A stretch of DNA of 43,833 nt from Weissella cibaria (GTDB taxonomy: Bacteria > Bacillota > Bacilli > Lactobacillales > Lactobacillaceae): the NCBI RefSeq assembly GCF_004521965.1, contig NZ_SDGK01000084.1:1-43833 (forward strand), in the 5' to 3' direction. The translations under genes and the position numbers were made by a program. How positions within the stretch are numbered: the stretch's first letter is position 1; every line of letters starts with the position of its first letter. The notes under the pieces were generated by a model that was not told the DNA's origin, did not search any database, and saw nothing but the letters and a program-made list of their open reading frames with translations. This document shows positions 7,523 to 15,033 of the stretch, piece after piece.

Positions 7523-8297
7523 TTATCCATTTATGCAAAACGCCTTTGTTGCGGGGACGTTGATTGCCATTGTTAGTGGCTTTGTTGGCACGTTTGTGGT
7601 TGCGCGCCGGATGTCGTTTTTAACCCACACGTTGAGTGAAATCGGGTTTGCGGGGGCGTCATTCGCGCTATATATGAGTTGGTCACCTTTGGTGGGGATG
7701 CTCCTGTTCTCGGTTGGGGCCTCAATGACTATTGGTGAAATGGGCGTCAAAGAAAGTCGGTCTGAATCGCTCATTTCAGCGGTGAGCGCGATTGCGATTG
7801 GACTAGGAATTGCTTTCCTGGCCTTATCGAAGAAGAACGCCACTGCTGCAACGGGGATTCTGTTTGGGTCGATTTTCAGCATCAGTCGCACGGATGTGAT
7901 TGAAGTGGTAGTGCTAGCAATCTTGGTTTTGTTAATCGGGTTAGCAATGTTTCGGCCGCTACGCCACTTCGCGTTCGACTACAGCACGGCGCTATTTAGT
8001 TTGAAGCATATCCGTTTTATTGAAGTGGCCTTCTTGGCGTTGATGGCAACAACGGTGGCGGTTTCTGCCCAAGTGGTTGGATCATTATTGATTTTCATCT
8101 TGATGATTCTACCGGCCAGCTCAGCAATGCGCTGGGGGAGGACCGTTTGGCAAATTATTGGCCTCGCTGTTTTGTTTGCCGTGGTGGGGGTCTGGGTAGC
8201 ACTTGTGCTGTCATACACGCTTAACCTACCCGTCTCGTTTTTCATTGCTATTATTGAAGCTGGCATTTATTTTGTCAGCTTGATTGGTAAGAAATAA
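7515..8297 (+). CDS. zitP: Zinc ABC transporter permease (ZitP/AdcB)
   Basis: A 260-residue ABC-3 family permease with seven or eight hydrophobic segments. Family patterns include FVGTFVVARRMSFLTHTLSE near the N-terminus and VGSLLIFILMILPASSA in the C-terminal half. It forms the zinc channel with ZitQ. The ATG at 7515 overlaps the zitQ stop by 8 bases. It ends the operon; a dispersed repeat carrying a large hairpin begins 13 bases downstream and could act as the operon terminator. Confidence 0.92.
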   Translation: MLNYPFMQNAFVAGTLIAIVSGFVGTFVVARRMSFLTHTLSEIGFAGASFALYMSWSPLVGMLLFSVGASMTIGEMGVKESRSESLISAVSAIAIGLGIAFLALSKKNATAATGILFGSIFSISRTDVIEVVVLAILVLLIGLAMFRPLRHFAFDYSTALFSLKHIRFIEVAFLALMATTVAVSAQVVGSLLIFILMILPASSAMRWGRTVWQIIGLAVLFAVVGVWVALVLSYTLNLPVSFFIAIIEAGIYFVSLIGKK

Positions 8298-8309
8298 GCG
8301 CTAATAGTT

Positions 8310-8443
8310 AAAAAGAGTGAGACAAATGACGTTATATTAAGGAATCATCCTTTCGGAAAATATTTAAAAGCCACCAATCTGCCGATTTTATATCGGGAGA
8401 TTGGTGGCTTTTGTGATTGAGGCAGAGACTTCCGTTTTGGGGT
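8310..8443 (+). repeat. Dispersed repeat element, copy 1 (with 47-base hairpin)
   Basis: This intergenic block matches the reverse complement of 28155-28290 over its whole length, roughly 75-80% by eye. Shared blocks include GACGTTATATTAA/GGCGTTATATTAA, CCTTTCGGAA and the AGACAGAGT/AGGCAGAGA region. At its centre (8366-8412) is a near-perfect hairpin: AAAAGCCACCAATCT, one unpaired G, CCGAT, loop TTTAT, then the complement, ending in TTTT. Both copies lie directly downstream of a stop codon, so the hairpin may double as a terminator. No open reading frame is convincing inside it. Confidence 0.75.
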
Positions 8444-8594
8444 GATTGTTCAGTTAAGTACGTATATAGGCAGCGGCGAATTTTGCAATGAGCCAATAAA
8501 AATTCCAATCCGGAAAACCCACCACCAAAAATATTCACATTTTCTGTATAATGGAGAATGACATTAAATTGAAGAAAAGGAAACGTAAATAAAT

Positions 8595-10226
8595 ATGCTA
8601 ACTGTTTCAAATGTATCAGTATCATTTACTGGTAAGAAGCTATACGATGACGTTAACTTGAAGTTCACGCCTGGTAACACATACGGTGTTATCGGTGCCA
8701 ACGGAGCAGGTAAATCAACGTTCTTGAAGGTCTTGGAAGGTAAGCTACAACCGACGACTGGAACGGTCTCAATGGAGGCTAACGAACGTATGTCATCATT
8801 GGTACAAGACCACTTTGCCTATGACGCATTCACGGTCTTGGACACTGTTATGCAAGGACACAAGGAATTGTATGACGTGAAGAACCAAATGGACGAAATC
8901 TACACGCACGACCCATTTACTGATGAAGACGGTATCAAGGTTGGTGAGTTGTCAGCTCGTTTCGAAGAATTGGACGGTTGGTCAGCTGAAACTGAAGCGG
9001 CCCAATTGTTGCAAGGCTTGGGAATTTCAGAAGATCAACACTACATGATGATGTCTGACTTGCCCGAAGTAACGAAGGTTAAGGTTTTGTTGGCCCAAGC
9101 TTTGTTTGGTAACCCAGATATCTTGATCCTCGACGAGCCTACCAACGGTTTGGACACGAAGACGATTGCTTGGTTGGAAGACTTCTTGGCTGACTACCAA
9201 AACATCGTGATCGTTGTTTCCCACGACCGTCACTTCTTGAACGCCGTTTCAACGATGATTTTGGACGTTGACTTCGGTAAGATCAAGTTGTTCGTTGGTA
9301 ATTACGACTTCTGGAAGGAATCTTCAGAATTGGCCCAACGTTTGCAATCACAAGCAAATGCTAAGAAGGAAGAGCAAATCAAGGAATTGCAAGACTTTAT
9401 CGCCCGATTCTCAGCAAACGCCTCAAAGTCAAAGCAAGCCACTTCACGTAAGAAGCAATTGGAGAAAATCACGCTTGATGATATCCAACCTTCAACGCGT
9501 AAGTACCCATACATCAACTTTGAAATTCAACGTGAAATCGGAAACGATATGTTGCGCGTTGAAAACTTATCAAAGACAGTTGACGGGGTGAAGTTGTTGG
9601 ACAATGTGTCATTTACGGTACGTCCTAACGAAAAGGCCCTTGTGATGGCTGAAAACGACGTTGCCGCAACGGCATTGTTGGACATCATCGCCGGTAACGA
9701 CGAACCTGATGAAGGTACGGTTACTTGGGGTGTCACGACGTCTCACGATTACTTGGCTAAGGATATGAATGTTAACTTCCCTAAGCCAGAAATGCCAATC
9801 TTGGACTACTTGCGTGACTTTGCTTCTAAGGAAGAAAGCGACAACACGTTCTTGCGTGGTTTGTTGGGACGTATGTTGTTTAAGGGTGAAGACGCTGAAA
9901 AGACGTTGGATGTTTTGTCTGGAGGAGAAAAGGTCCGCGTTATGTTGTCTAAGTTGATGTTGACGAAGCCAAACGTATTGGTTTTGGACGACCCAACGAA
10001 CCACTTGGACTTGGAGTCAATCACGTCATTGAACGATGGCTTGATTAACTTCAAGGGTGGTATCATCTTCACGTCTCACGACCACACGTTTGCACAAACG
10101 ATTGCGGATCACATTATCGTGGTTTCAGATCAAGGTGCCATCGATCGTGCCGAGACGACTTACGACGAGTTTATGGCGCACCCAGAAGTGCAAAAGCAAC
10201 TTGCTGAAAAGAATATTACATTGTAA
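8595..10226 (+). CDS. ABC-F family ATPase (YkpA/YbiT-like) with one degenerate ATP site
   Basis: A 543-residue soluble protein with two ABC domains joined by a charged linker (about 245-295), with no membrane segment. ABC-F proteins act on ribosomes as translation or antibiotic-resistance factors. Domain 1 has Walker A GANGAGKS (34-41) and Walker B ILILDEPT with Glu181, but its signature region is SDLPEVTK (154-161) instead of LSGGE. Domain 2 has a good signature LSGGE (441-445), but its Walker A position reads AENDVAATA (352-360) and its Walker B reads LDDPT, with Asp466 for Glu. Since each ATP site pairs one Walker A with the other domain's signature, one site looks intact and the other lost. 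A TATAAT at 8547 is the only promoter element seen. Codon use is strongly biased (TTG, AAG, CGT), suggesting high expression. Confidence 0.9.
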   Translation: MLTVSNVSVSFTGKKLYDDVNLKFTPGNTYGVIGANGAGKSTFLKVLEGKLQPTTGTVSMEANERMSSLVQDHFAYDAFTVLDTVMQGHKELYDVKNQMDEIYTHDPFTDEDGIKVGELSARFEELDGWSAETEAAQLLQGLGISEDQHYMMMSDLPEVTKVKVLLAQALFGNPDILILDEPTNGLDTKTIAWLEDFLADYQNIVIVVSHDRHFLNAVSTMILDVDFGKIKLFVGNYDFWKESSELAQRLQSQANAKKEEQIKELQDFIARFSANASKSKQATSRKKQLEKITLDDIQPSTRKYPYINFEIQREIGNDMLRVENLSKTVDGVKLLDNVSFTVRPNEKALVMAENDVAATALLDIIAGNDEPDEGTVTWGVTTSHDYLAKDMNVNFPKPEMPILDYLRDFASKEESDNTFLRGLLGRMLFKGEDAEKTLDVLSGGEKVRVMLSKLMLTKPNVLVLDDPTNHLDLESITSLNDGLINFKGGIIFTSHDHTFAQTIADHIIVVSDQGAIDRAETTYDEFMAHPEVQKQLAEKNITL

Positions 10227-10234
10227 TTAATGAT

Positions 10235-10271
10235 AAAAGAGACGGACTGCTATGGCGGTACGTCTCTTTTT
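10235..10271 (+). terminator. Terminator after the ABC-F gene
   Basis: AAAAGAGACG (10235-10244) pairs with CGTCTCTTTT (10261-10270) around a 16-base loop; the T run follows. Confidence 0.85.
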
Positions 10272-10374
10272 CATTACAAACCTGCACTAATTTCATGAAT
10301 TTTCACACTTTACACAAAAAGTCTCTATACTATGAATTAATAAGGTTAAAAGAACGAGGGGGATGTCAGTAGTC

Positions 10375-11748
10375 ATGCAAGATTTGACGCAGGGGAACCC
10401 AGCAAAGTTGATTATGATGTTTACCATTCCGTTGGTGATTGGGTATTTGGTACAACAGCTATACAACATCTCTGACACATTGGTTGTTGGACAAACGCTG
10501 GGGGTAAAGTCACTGGCCGCCGTGGGTGCGACGGGCAGTATTCAGTTTTTGGTAATGGGATTTGTACAGGGGTTTAGTTCGGGGATGTCGATTATCACCG
10601 CCCAACGTTTTGGCGCCCACAATATGAATGGTGTCCGCCAATCGTATGCAACAAGTATTATTGCCGGGGTTATCATGTCGGTTATTTTGACGGCCTTGAG
10701 CTTGGCATTTATTAATCCGTTGTTGCGCTTGATGCAAACACCTGTCGAGATTTTTGTCGAAGCACGCGTGTTTATTGCAATTATCTTAGCCGGTACGATT
10801 GCGACGATGGGCTACAATATTATCTCAAACGCGATGCGTGCGGTTGGTGATAGTAAGGCGCCACTGTACTATCTGATTGTCGGGATGATTTTCAATATCA
10901 CGGTTGAATTGATTCTGATTCTGAAGTTCGGTTGGGGTGTCGAAGGAGCGGCCTTTGCGACGGTGATGGCACAATTTGTCTCAATTGTGGCTTCGCATTG
11001 GCACATTAGTCGGTATACTGACACGTTGCACCTGACTTGGGCGGACTTCAAGCTACCAAAGGGTGAATTGCGTCAGCACATGTTCGCCGGCGTGCCAATG
11101 GGCTTCCAACAATCAATTATTGCTATCGGGTCAGTGACGTTAGCTGCTGCTGTGAATACATTGGGAACGGACGCTGTTGCTGCCAATACAGCGGCCTCTA
11201 AAGTCGATCAAATCATCATCATGGTGGTGATGTCATTTGGTGTGACAATGGCCACATATACCGCGCAAAACTTTGGTGCTGGTCAATATGGCCGTATTCT
11301 GCAGGGTGTGAAGGTGGCGTTGGCCATGGGAATGATTGTTGGAACGATTCTAGGAATCTTAGAAATCGCCTTCGGTCGCGATTTGGTCACGTTGTTCGTT
11401 GGTCAGGGCCAACATGAAGTTATGGATTTGGCGCAATTGTACTTCTGGGCAAATGGACTACTATACGCTATCTTGGCAACACTGTTTGTACTCCGTTACA
11501 CATTGCAAGGCTTGGGCGATGTTAAGACGCCGACCCTTGCCGGTGTCGGTGAAATGGTCGTTCGTTCAGTCGCTGCCTTTTCATTGGTCGTTTGGTTTGG
11601 TTTCTTCGGAGCCAGCCTAGCCAACCCACTAGCTTGGATTGGGTCATTGGTTTTCTTGGTCCCAGCCTGGATTAAGGTTGTCCGCCAATTAAAGCAAAAA
11701 ATCGCAACGGCAGAAGTTGCACCTGAAGCGATACCAGAATTAGATTAA
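10375..11748 (+). CDS. MATE family multidrug/toxin exporter
   Basis: A 457-residue membrane antiporter with twelve predicted segments in two related halves. Typical MATE patterns are GNPAKLIMMFTIPLVIGYL at the start, the LVVGQTLG region, and MRAVGDSKAP in the first half with its counterpart LQGLGDVKTP in the second. It should export cationic compounds in exchange for Na+ or H+; the substrate cannot be told. Two in-frame ATGs exist. The one at 10363 abuts the GAGGGGG sequence, while 10375 lies about 12 bases after it and gives the usual family start MQDLTQGNPAK, so 10375 is preferred. A promoter TTCACA-18-TATACT (10302-10331) is plausible. Confidence 0.88.
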   Translation: MQDLTQGNPAKLIMMFTIPLVIGYLVQQLYNISDTLVVGQTLGVKSLAAVGATGSIQFLVMGFVQGFSSGMSIITAQRFGAHNMNGVRQSYATSIIAGVIMSVILTALSLAFINPLLRLMQTPVEIFVEARVFIAIILAGTIATMGYNIISNAMRAVGDSKAPLYYLIVGMIFNITVELILILKFGWGVEGAAFATVMAQFVSIVASHWHISRYTDTLHLTWADFKLPKGELRQHMFAGVPMGFQQSIIAIGSVTLAAAVNTLGTDAVAANTAASKVDQIIIMVVMSFGVTMATYTAQNFGAGQYGRILQGVKVALAMGMIVGTILGILEIAFGRDLVTLFVGQGQHEVMDLAQLYFWANGLLYAILATLFVLRYTLQGLGDVKTPTLAGVGEMVVRSVAAFSLVVWFGFFGASLANPLAWIGSLVFLVPAWIKVVRQLKQKIATAEVAPEAIPELD

Positions 11749-11760
11749 GTAAATCAAATT

Positions 11761-11797
11761 AAAGAGGTCAGAACTCGCGCGGTTCTGACCTCTTTTT
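11761..11797 (+). terminator. Terminator after the MATE gene
   Basis: A perfect 14-bp stem AAAGAGGTCAGAAC/GTTCTGACCTCTTT (11761-11774 with 11782-11795), loop TCGCGCG, then T's. Confidence 0.92.
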
Positions 11798-11811
11798 CAT
11801 GTGTATGAGAA

Positions 11812-11875
11812 TCTAACTAACAAAGAATATCCTCACCCCATGCTTCGTCACAAAGCGACGACTCGTACAAAATGA
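11812..11875. repeat. Possible divergent copy of intergenic repeat family 2
   Basis: AACTAACAAAGAATATCCTC and CTTCGTCACAAAGCGACGAC in this gap resemble the two ends of the block at 16451-16550. TCGTC/GACGA forms a small hairpin. Similarity is weak and was judged only by eye. Confidence 0.35.
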
Positions 11876-12391
11876 TTAAGACGGCCGCTTAAAATGATTG
11901 GCCAGTGAGTCCTGTAATCGCGTCTCCAAACGACGCCCACACTCGCTCCAAACCAGGATGAACCAAGTGATAATTAGGCCGATGGTTAAGACTAAGGAAC
12001 AAATCTCAGCTGCCATCTTTGGCATCCCTATGCTTTCAAGAACCAGCAAAACCAGTAAAAAAATAAATGGTCCTGCGACAACTAATCCTAGGGTCATGGC
12101 TAGGGTGTCTTCCTTAGACTTGCGAATAGCAACGGCTTCCTCTTGGCCCGCAATGACCAAGTCAATTAATTCATCCTTAGTCGCGATTTCCAAATACTTG
12201 CGCTCGTAAGCTGAAAAAATTTGTTCGAAGGCCATTGCTTCTTCGATGTGATCGCCAATTCCATAGGGGGCAATCGTTTCAGCAAATACCGTGCGGCTCA
12301 GGTTAAATAATTGTTCGAGACCGAAGTCTTGTGTGCCGTCTTCAAAATAGAATGTTAACGTTGTTGTTTGTTTATTAACCAGATAGTACAT
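11876..12391 (-). CDS. Small membrane protein of unknown function
   Basis: I do not recognise this 171-residue protein. A soluble, acidic N-terminal part (1-90) is followed by two hydrophobic segments (about 98-118 and 128-150) and a basic tail. GGAGGG lies 8 bases before the ATG, and a promoter on the same strand is visible at 12438-12466, so the gene is probably real and expressed alone. It sits between the convergent MATE gene and araR, which reads the same way, but has no evident link to arabinose use. Confidence 0.72.
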   Translation of the reverse strand: MYYLVNKQTTTLTFYFEDGTQDFGLEQLFNLSRTVFAETIAPYGIGDHIEEAMAFEQIFSAYERKYLEIATKDELIDLVIAGQEEAVAIRKSKEDTLAMTLGLVVAGPFIFLLVLLVLESIGMPKMAAEICSLVLTIGLIITWFILVWSECGRRLETRLQDSLANHFKRPS

Positions 12392-12437
12392 AACCGAAAC
12401 CCTCCTATATAAGTATGACTCATGTTAATGTACATCA

Positions 12438-12466
12438 ATTATCTTATTGTTACAAAATTGTTTCAA
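12438..12466 (-). promoter_or_regulatory. Promoter of the 171-residue membrane protein gene
   Basis: On the minus strand TTGAAA (complement of 12461-12466), a 17-bp spacer, and GATAAT (complement of 12438-12443) lie about 45 bases before the ATG. Confidence 0.6.
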
Positions 12467-12505
12467 ATAATCTGCTCATAAGGCGTTTGCTTTGACAGTG
12501 GAAAC

Positions 12506-12534
12506 AAAAAGAGCTACCGATAGTAGCTCTTTTT
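12506..12534 (-). terminator. Terminator of araR
   Basis: A perfect 12-bp stem AAAAAGAGCTAC/GTAGCTCTTTTT with loop CGATA lies directly after the araR stop. Both arms give T runs, so it could stop transcription in either direction. Confidence 0.88.
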
Positions 12535-12537
12535 GTG

Positions 12538-13623
12538 TTAATTGACGCGATAGTTAGATGAATCGCGAATGATAATGTCACTATCATAGCGGACGTTTTC
12601 CACGGGATGTCCCTTGATTAGCTCAAGGAGCATCCGTCCGGCATCACGCCCCATCTTACCTTGTGGGTGACGCGCGGTTGTTAGACTTGGCGTCATGTAG
12701 TGAGACATCGCATAATCGTCAAATCCAACAATCGCAATATCCTCCGGTACCCGCAAACCAAGTGACTTCACCAAATCAATCGTTTGAATGGCCAAGGCAT
12801 CGTTGTACAAAGCCAAGGCGGTTGGTCGATCAGCAGCTTCCAAGTGTGTTTCAATCTTATTCAAGATTTGCGCATTGCTAGCCTCGTCGTTTGATTGATA
12901 CATGATGATGTTACTGTGCAACGCAATCGCAGAGTGTTGCTGGTACGCCTTGTAGAAACCTTGCATACGGTGCGCACCCTGGACGTCATCAACCTTGAAC
13001 ACGCCCAAAATGCGTTCGTGGCCTTGTGCGATTAAGTGATTAATCAAATCAGCTTCTGAATTGATATCGTCCACCTCTAAGTAGGGAAAGTCGAAATGTT
13101 CATAAGTTGAATTGATAAAGACGGTTGGAATGCCAAGTTCGCGAATTTGATCATATAAATCTTTATTGGCGTTTGGCAAAGCGGACATGGTTGGTTCGAT
13201 AATCAACCCGTTAACGTCTGTTTCAATCATTCGCATCAGGCTTTGGCGCTCACGTTCATAAGTGTTGTGCGTATTACTAATGAAGAGCGAGTAGCCTTCA
13301 TCTGAAATCACGCGGTCGATGCCGCTGATAATCTCAGGGAAGATATAGTCGGCTAGGTGGGTTGTAATCACCCCGATGACCTTATTGTCAGAAGTTGTTG
13401 CCGGCGCTTTATTCCAATCATCAACATACATACCACCACCTTGAACGCGGTAGAGGAAATGTTCTTGTTCTAAATCACTGGTTGCACGACGGACGGTATA
13501 GCGACTGACGCCATATTGTTCGGTTAAGTTAGCTTCGGTTGGTAATTTGTCGCCAATGGCGTATTTACCAGAAAGTATATCATCTCGAAGCCCTTTCTTA
13601 ACGATATCGTATTTCGTATCCAT
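12538..13623 (-). CDS. araR: Arabinose operon repressor AraR (GntR/LacI chimera)
   Basis: A 361-residue repressor of arabinose genes. The N-terminal 70 residues are a GntR-type winged helix (LPTEANLTEQYGVSRYTVRR, then YRVQGGG). The rest is a LacI/GalR-type sugar-binding domain with IGVITTHLADYIFPEIISGI, NGLIIEPT, ALYNDALA and VPEDIAIVGFDD, closely following Bacillus AraR. L-arabinose should release it from DNA. The longer frame starting at 13665 is unlikely because that ATG overlaps the -10 box TATAAT; the ATG at 13623 is preferred, although its ribosome-binding site is weak. It is divergent from the GH43 gene, with AraR-like operators between them. Confidence 0.93.
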   Translation of the reverse strand: MDTKYDIVKKGLRDDILSGKYAIGDKLPTEANLTEQYGVSRYTVRRATSDLEQEHFLYRVQGGGMYVDDWNKAPATTSDNKVIGVITTHLADYIFPEIISGIDRVISDEGYSLFISNTHNTYERERQSLMRMIETDVNGLIIEPTMSALPNANKDLYDQIRELGIPTVFINSTYEHFDFPYLEVDDINSEADLINHLIAQGHERILGVFKVDDVQGAHRMQGFYKAYQQHSAIALHSNIIMYQSNDEASNAQILNKIETHLEAADRPTALALYNDALAIQTIDLVKSLGLRVPEDIAIVGFDDYAMSHYMTPSLTTARHPQGKMGRDAGRMLLELIKGHPVENVRYDSDIIIRDSSNYRVN

Positions 13624-13663
13624 ATTAGACCCAATCTCTTTGTCGTGTTTATTTACGATATTC

Positions 13664-13690
13664 ATTATACAAGTAATTGTCCGTTTGTGT
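13664..13690 (-). promoter_or_regulatory. araR -10 box with AraR-like half-site
   Basis: TATAAT on the minus strand (complement of 13664-13669) lies 40 bases before the araR ATG; no good -35 is seen. The plus strand at 13675-13690 reads AATTGTCCGTTTGTGT, one good half of the AraR palindrome, which suggests autoregulation. Confidence 0.5.
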
Positions 13691-13744
13691 TAGACAAAAC
13701 CGTGAATTGTTATGAAAAGCAGATATAAACAAGCAATAACCAAT

Positions 13745-13760
13745 TATTGTCCGTACAAAT
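13745..13760. promoter_or_regulatory. AraR operator
   Basis: TATTGTCCGTACAAAT differs from the Bacillus AraR consensus ATTTGTACGTACAAAT at three positions and is palindromic except at the core. It lies midway between araR and the GH43 gene. Confidence 0.75.
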
Positions 13761-13949
13761 TTAAACGCATCCGGGACAGTAGATGATAATCACTAGTGAA
13801 AGGGTTATTCTGGTACAAAATAGGCCTTCAATTATACGTAAAGTCTATAAATAGGCGTTTTTTAACTAAAAAACCGTATTATTAATTTGCGATAAATGTA
13901 TCAAAGTTTAAGAAAATGTGACTTGGACGTTAACTGAATGTTTTTGGGG

Positions 13950-13978
13950 TTGTAATTTGTCCGTACAAGTGCTTTAAT
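13950..13978 (+). promoter_or_regulatory. Promoter of the GH43-transporter unit with AraR operator
   Basis: TTGTAA (13950-13955), 17 bp, TTTAAT (13973-13978). The spacer is filled by the AraR operator ATTTGTCCGTACAAGT at 13955-13970, an ideal place to block RNA polymerase. Confidence 0.65.
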
Positions 13979-13993
13979 AATACTCGTAAAAGA

Positions 13994-14009
13994 AAGAAAA
14001 CGCTTTCAA
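13994..14009 (+). promoter_or_regulatory. Catabolite-responsive element (CRE)
   Basis: AAGAAAACGCTTTCAA fits the CcpA-binding consensus WTGNAANCGNWNNCA with one deviation. It is downstream of the promoter and before the GH43 start, a roadblock position for CcpA. Confidence 0.75.
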
Positions 14010-14032
14010 GGAATTTTAGGAGTTTAATAGAT

Positions 14033-15007
14033 ATGACAGTTCGCTACGAAAACCCGGTGATCATCCAACGTGCTGATCCATATATCTACAAGCACACGGA
14101 TGGTTATTACTACTTTGTTGCTTCGGTACCGGCTTACAACTTAATTGAGTTGCGTCGTGCGAAGACGATTGATGGTTTGGTTCACGCAATGCCACGCACA
14201 ATCTGGCGTAAGCACGATTCAGGTACCGGCGCACAAAGCGAATTGATTTGGGCACCAGAGTTACACTACACGGATGGTAAGTGGTATGTGTACTATGCTG
14301 CTTCACACACAACGGCATTTGATAAAAATGGGATGTTCCAACACCGGATGTTTGCTATCGAATGTGACGCAGAAGATCCAATGGAATCAGAAGACAACTG
14401 GGTTGAAAAGGGACAAATTGAAACGCACCTTGATTCATTTGCTCTGGATGCAACGTCATTTGAATTAAACGACAAGTTGTACTACATATGGGCGCAAAAG
14501 GACCCTGAAATTAAGGGCAACTCAAACTTGTACATCGCTGAAATGGAAAACCCATGGACGTTGAAGACGGCGCCGGTTATGTTGTCAAAGCCAGAATTTG
14601 ATTGGGAAACTAAGATTTTCTGGGTGAATGAAGGACCAGCCATCTTGAAGCGTAACGGTAAGGTGTTCTTGACGTTCTCTGGTTCGGCCACTGATGAAAA
14701 CTACGCGATGGGGATGTTGTGGATCGAAGATGACAAGAATGTCTTGAATGCTGCAAACTGGCACAAGCTGGACCACCCCGTTTTCCAATCAGATATGGCA
14801 AACGGTTTGTACGGTCCAGGTCATAACTCATTTACGGTTGCTGAAGATGGTGAAACAGATTTGTTGGTTTACCACGTCCGCAACTACTTGGATATCAAGG
14901 GTGATCCTTTGTACGATCCGAACCGCCACACGATGGTCCAACCATTCGAGTGGGACGATAACGGCTTCCCGGTATTTGGCAAGCCACAACCATTTACTTT
15001 TAACTAA
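14033..15007 (+). CDS. GH43 intracellular alpha-L-arabinofuranosidase
   Basis: A 324-residue glycoside hydrolase with the five-bladed propeller pattern of family GH43, closest in flavour to the arabinofuranosidases that trim alpha-1,5-arabino-oligosaccharides (subfamily 26). Likely catalytic residues are Asp15 in RADPYIY (base), Asp139 in SFALDATSF (pKa modulator) and Glu200 in WVNEGPAIL (acid). His264 in GPGHNSF fits the conserved axial histidine. There is no signal peptide, so it acts on imported oligosaccharides and releases arabinose for AraA. AGGAG lies 10 bases before the ATG. It is followed 26 bases later by a LacY-like transporter gene in the same unit, under AraR and CcpA sites. Codon bias indicates strong expression. 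Confidence 0.88.
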   Translation: MTVRYENPVIIQRADPYIYKHTDGYYYFVASVPAYNLIELRRAKTIDGLVHAMPRTIWRKHDSGTGAQSELIWAPELHYTDGKWYVYYAASHTTAFDKNGMFQHRMFAIECDAEDPMESEDNWVEKGQIETHLDSFALDATSFELNDKLYYIWAQKDPEIKGNSNLYIAEMENPWTLKTAPVMLSKPEFDWETKIFWVNEGPAILKRNGKVFLTFSGSATDENYAMGMLWIEDDKNVLNAANWHKLDHPVFQSDMANGLYGPGHNSFTVAEDGETDLLVYHVRNYLDIKGDPLYDPNRHTMVQPFEWDDNGFPVFGKPQPFTFN

Positions 15008-15033
15008 CGAATGAAAAACTCAGGGGGATTATC

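Noticed and set aside
8332-8625. 97-codon minus-strand frame across the repeat and ABC-F leader
   Set aside because: It runs through the hairpin repeat and the ABC-F upstream region and has no protein features.
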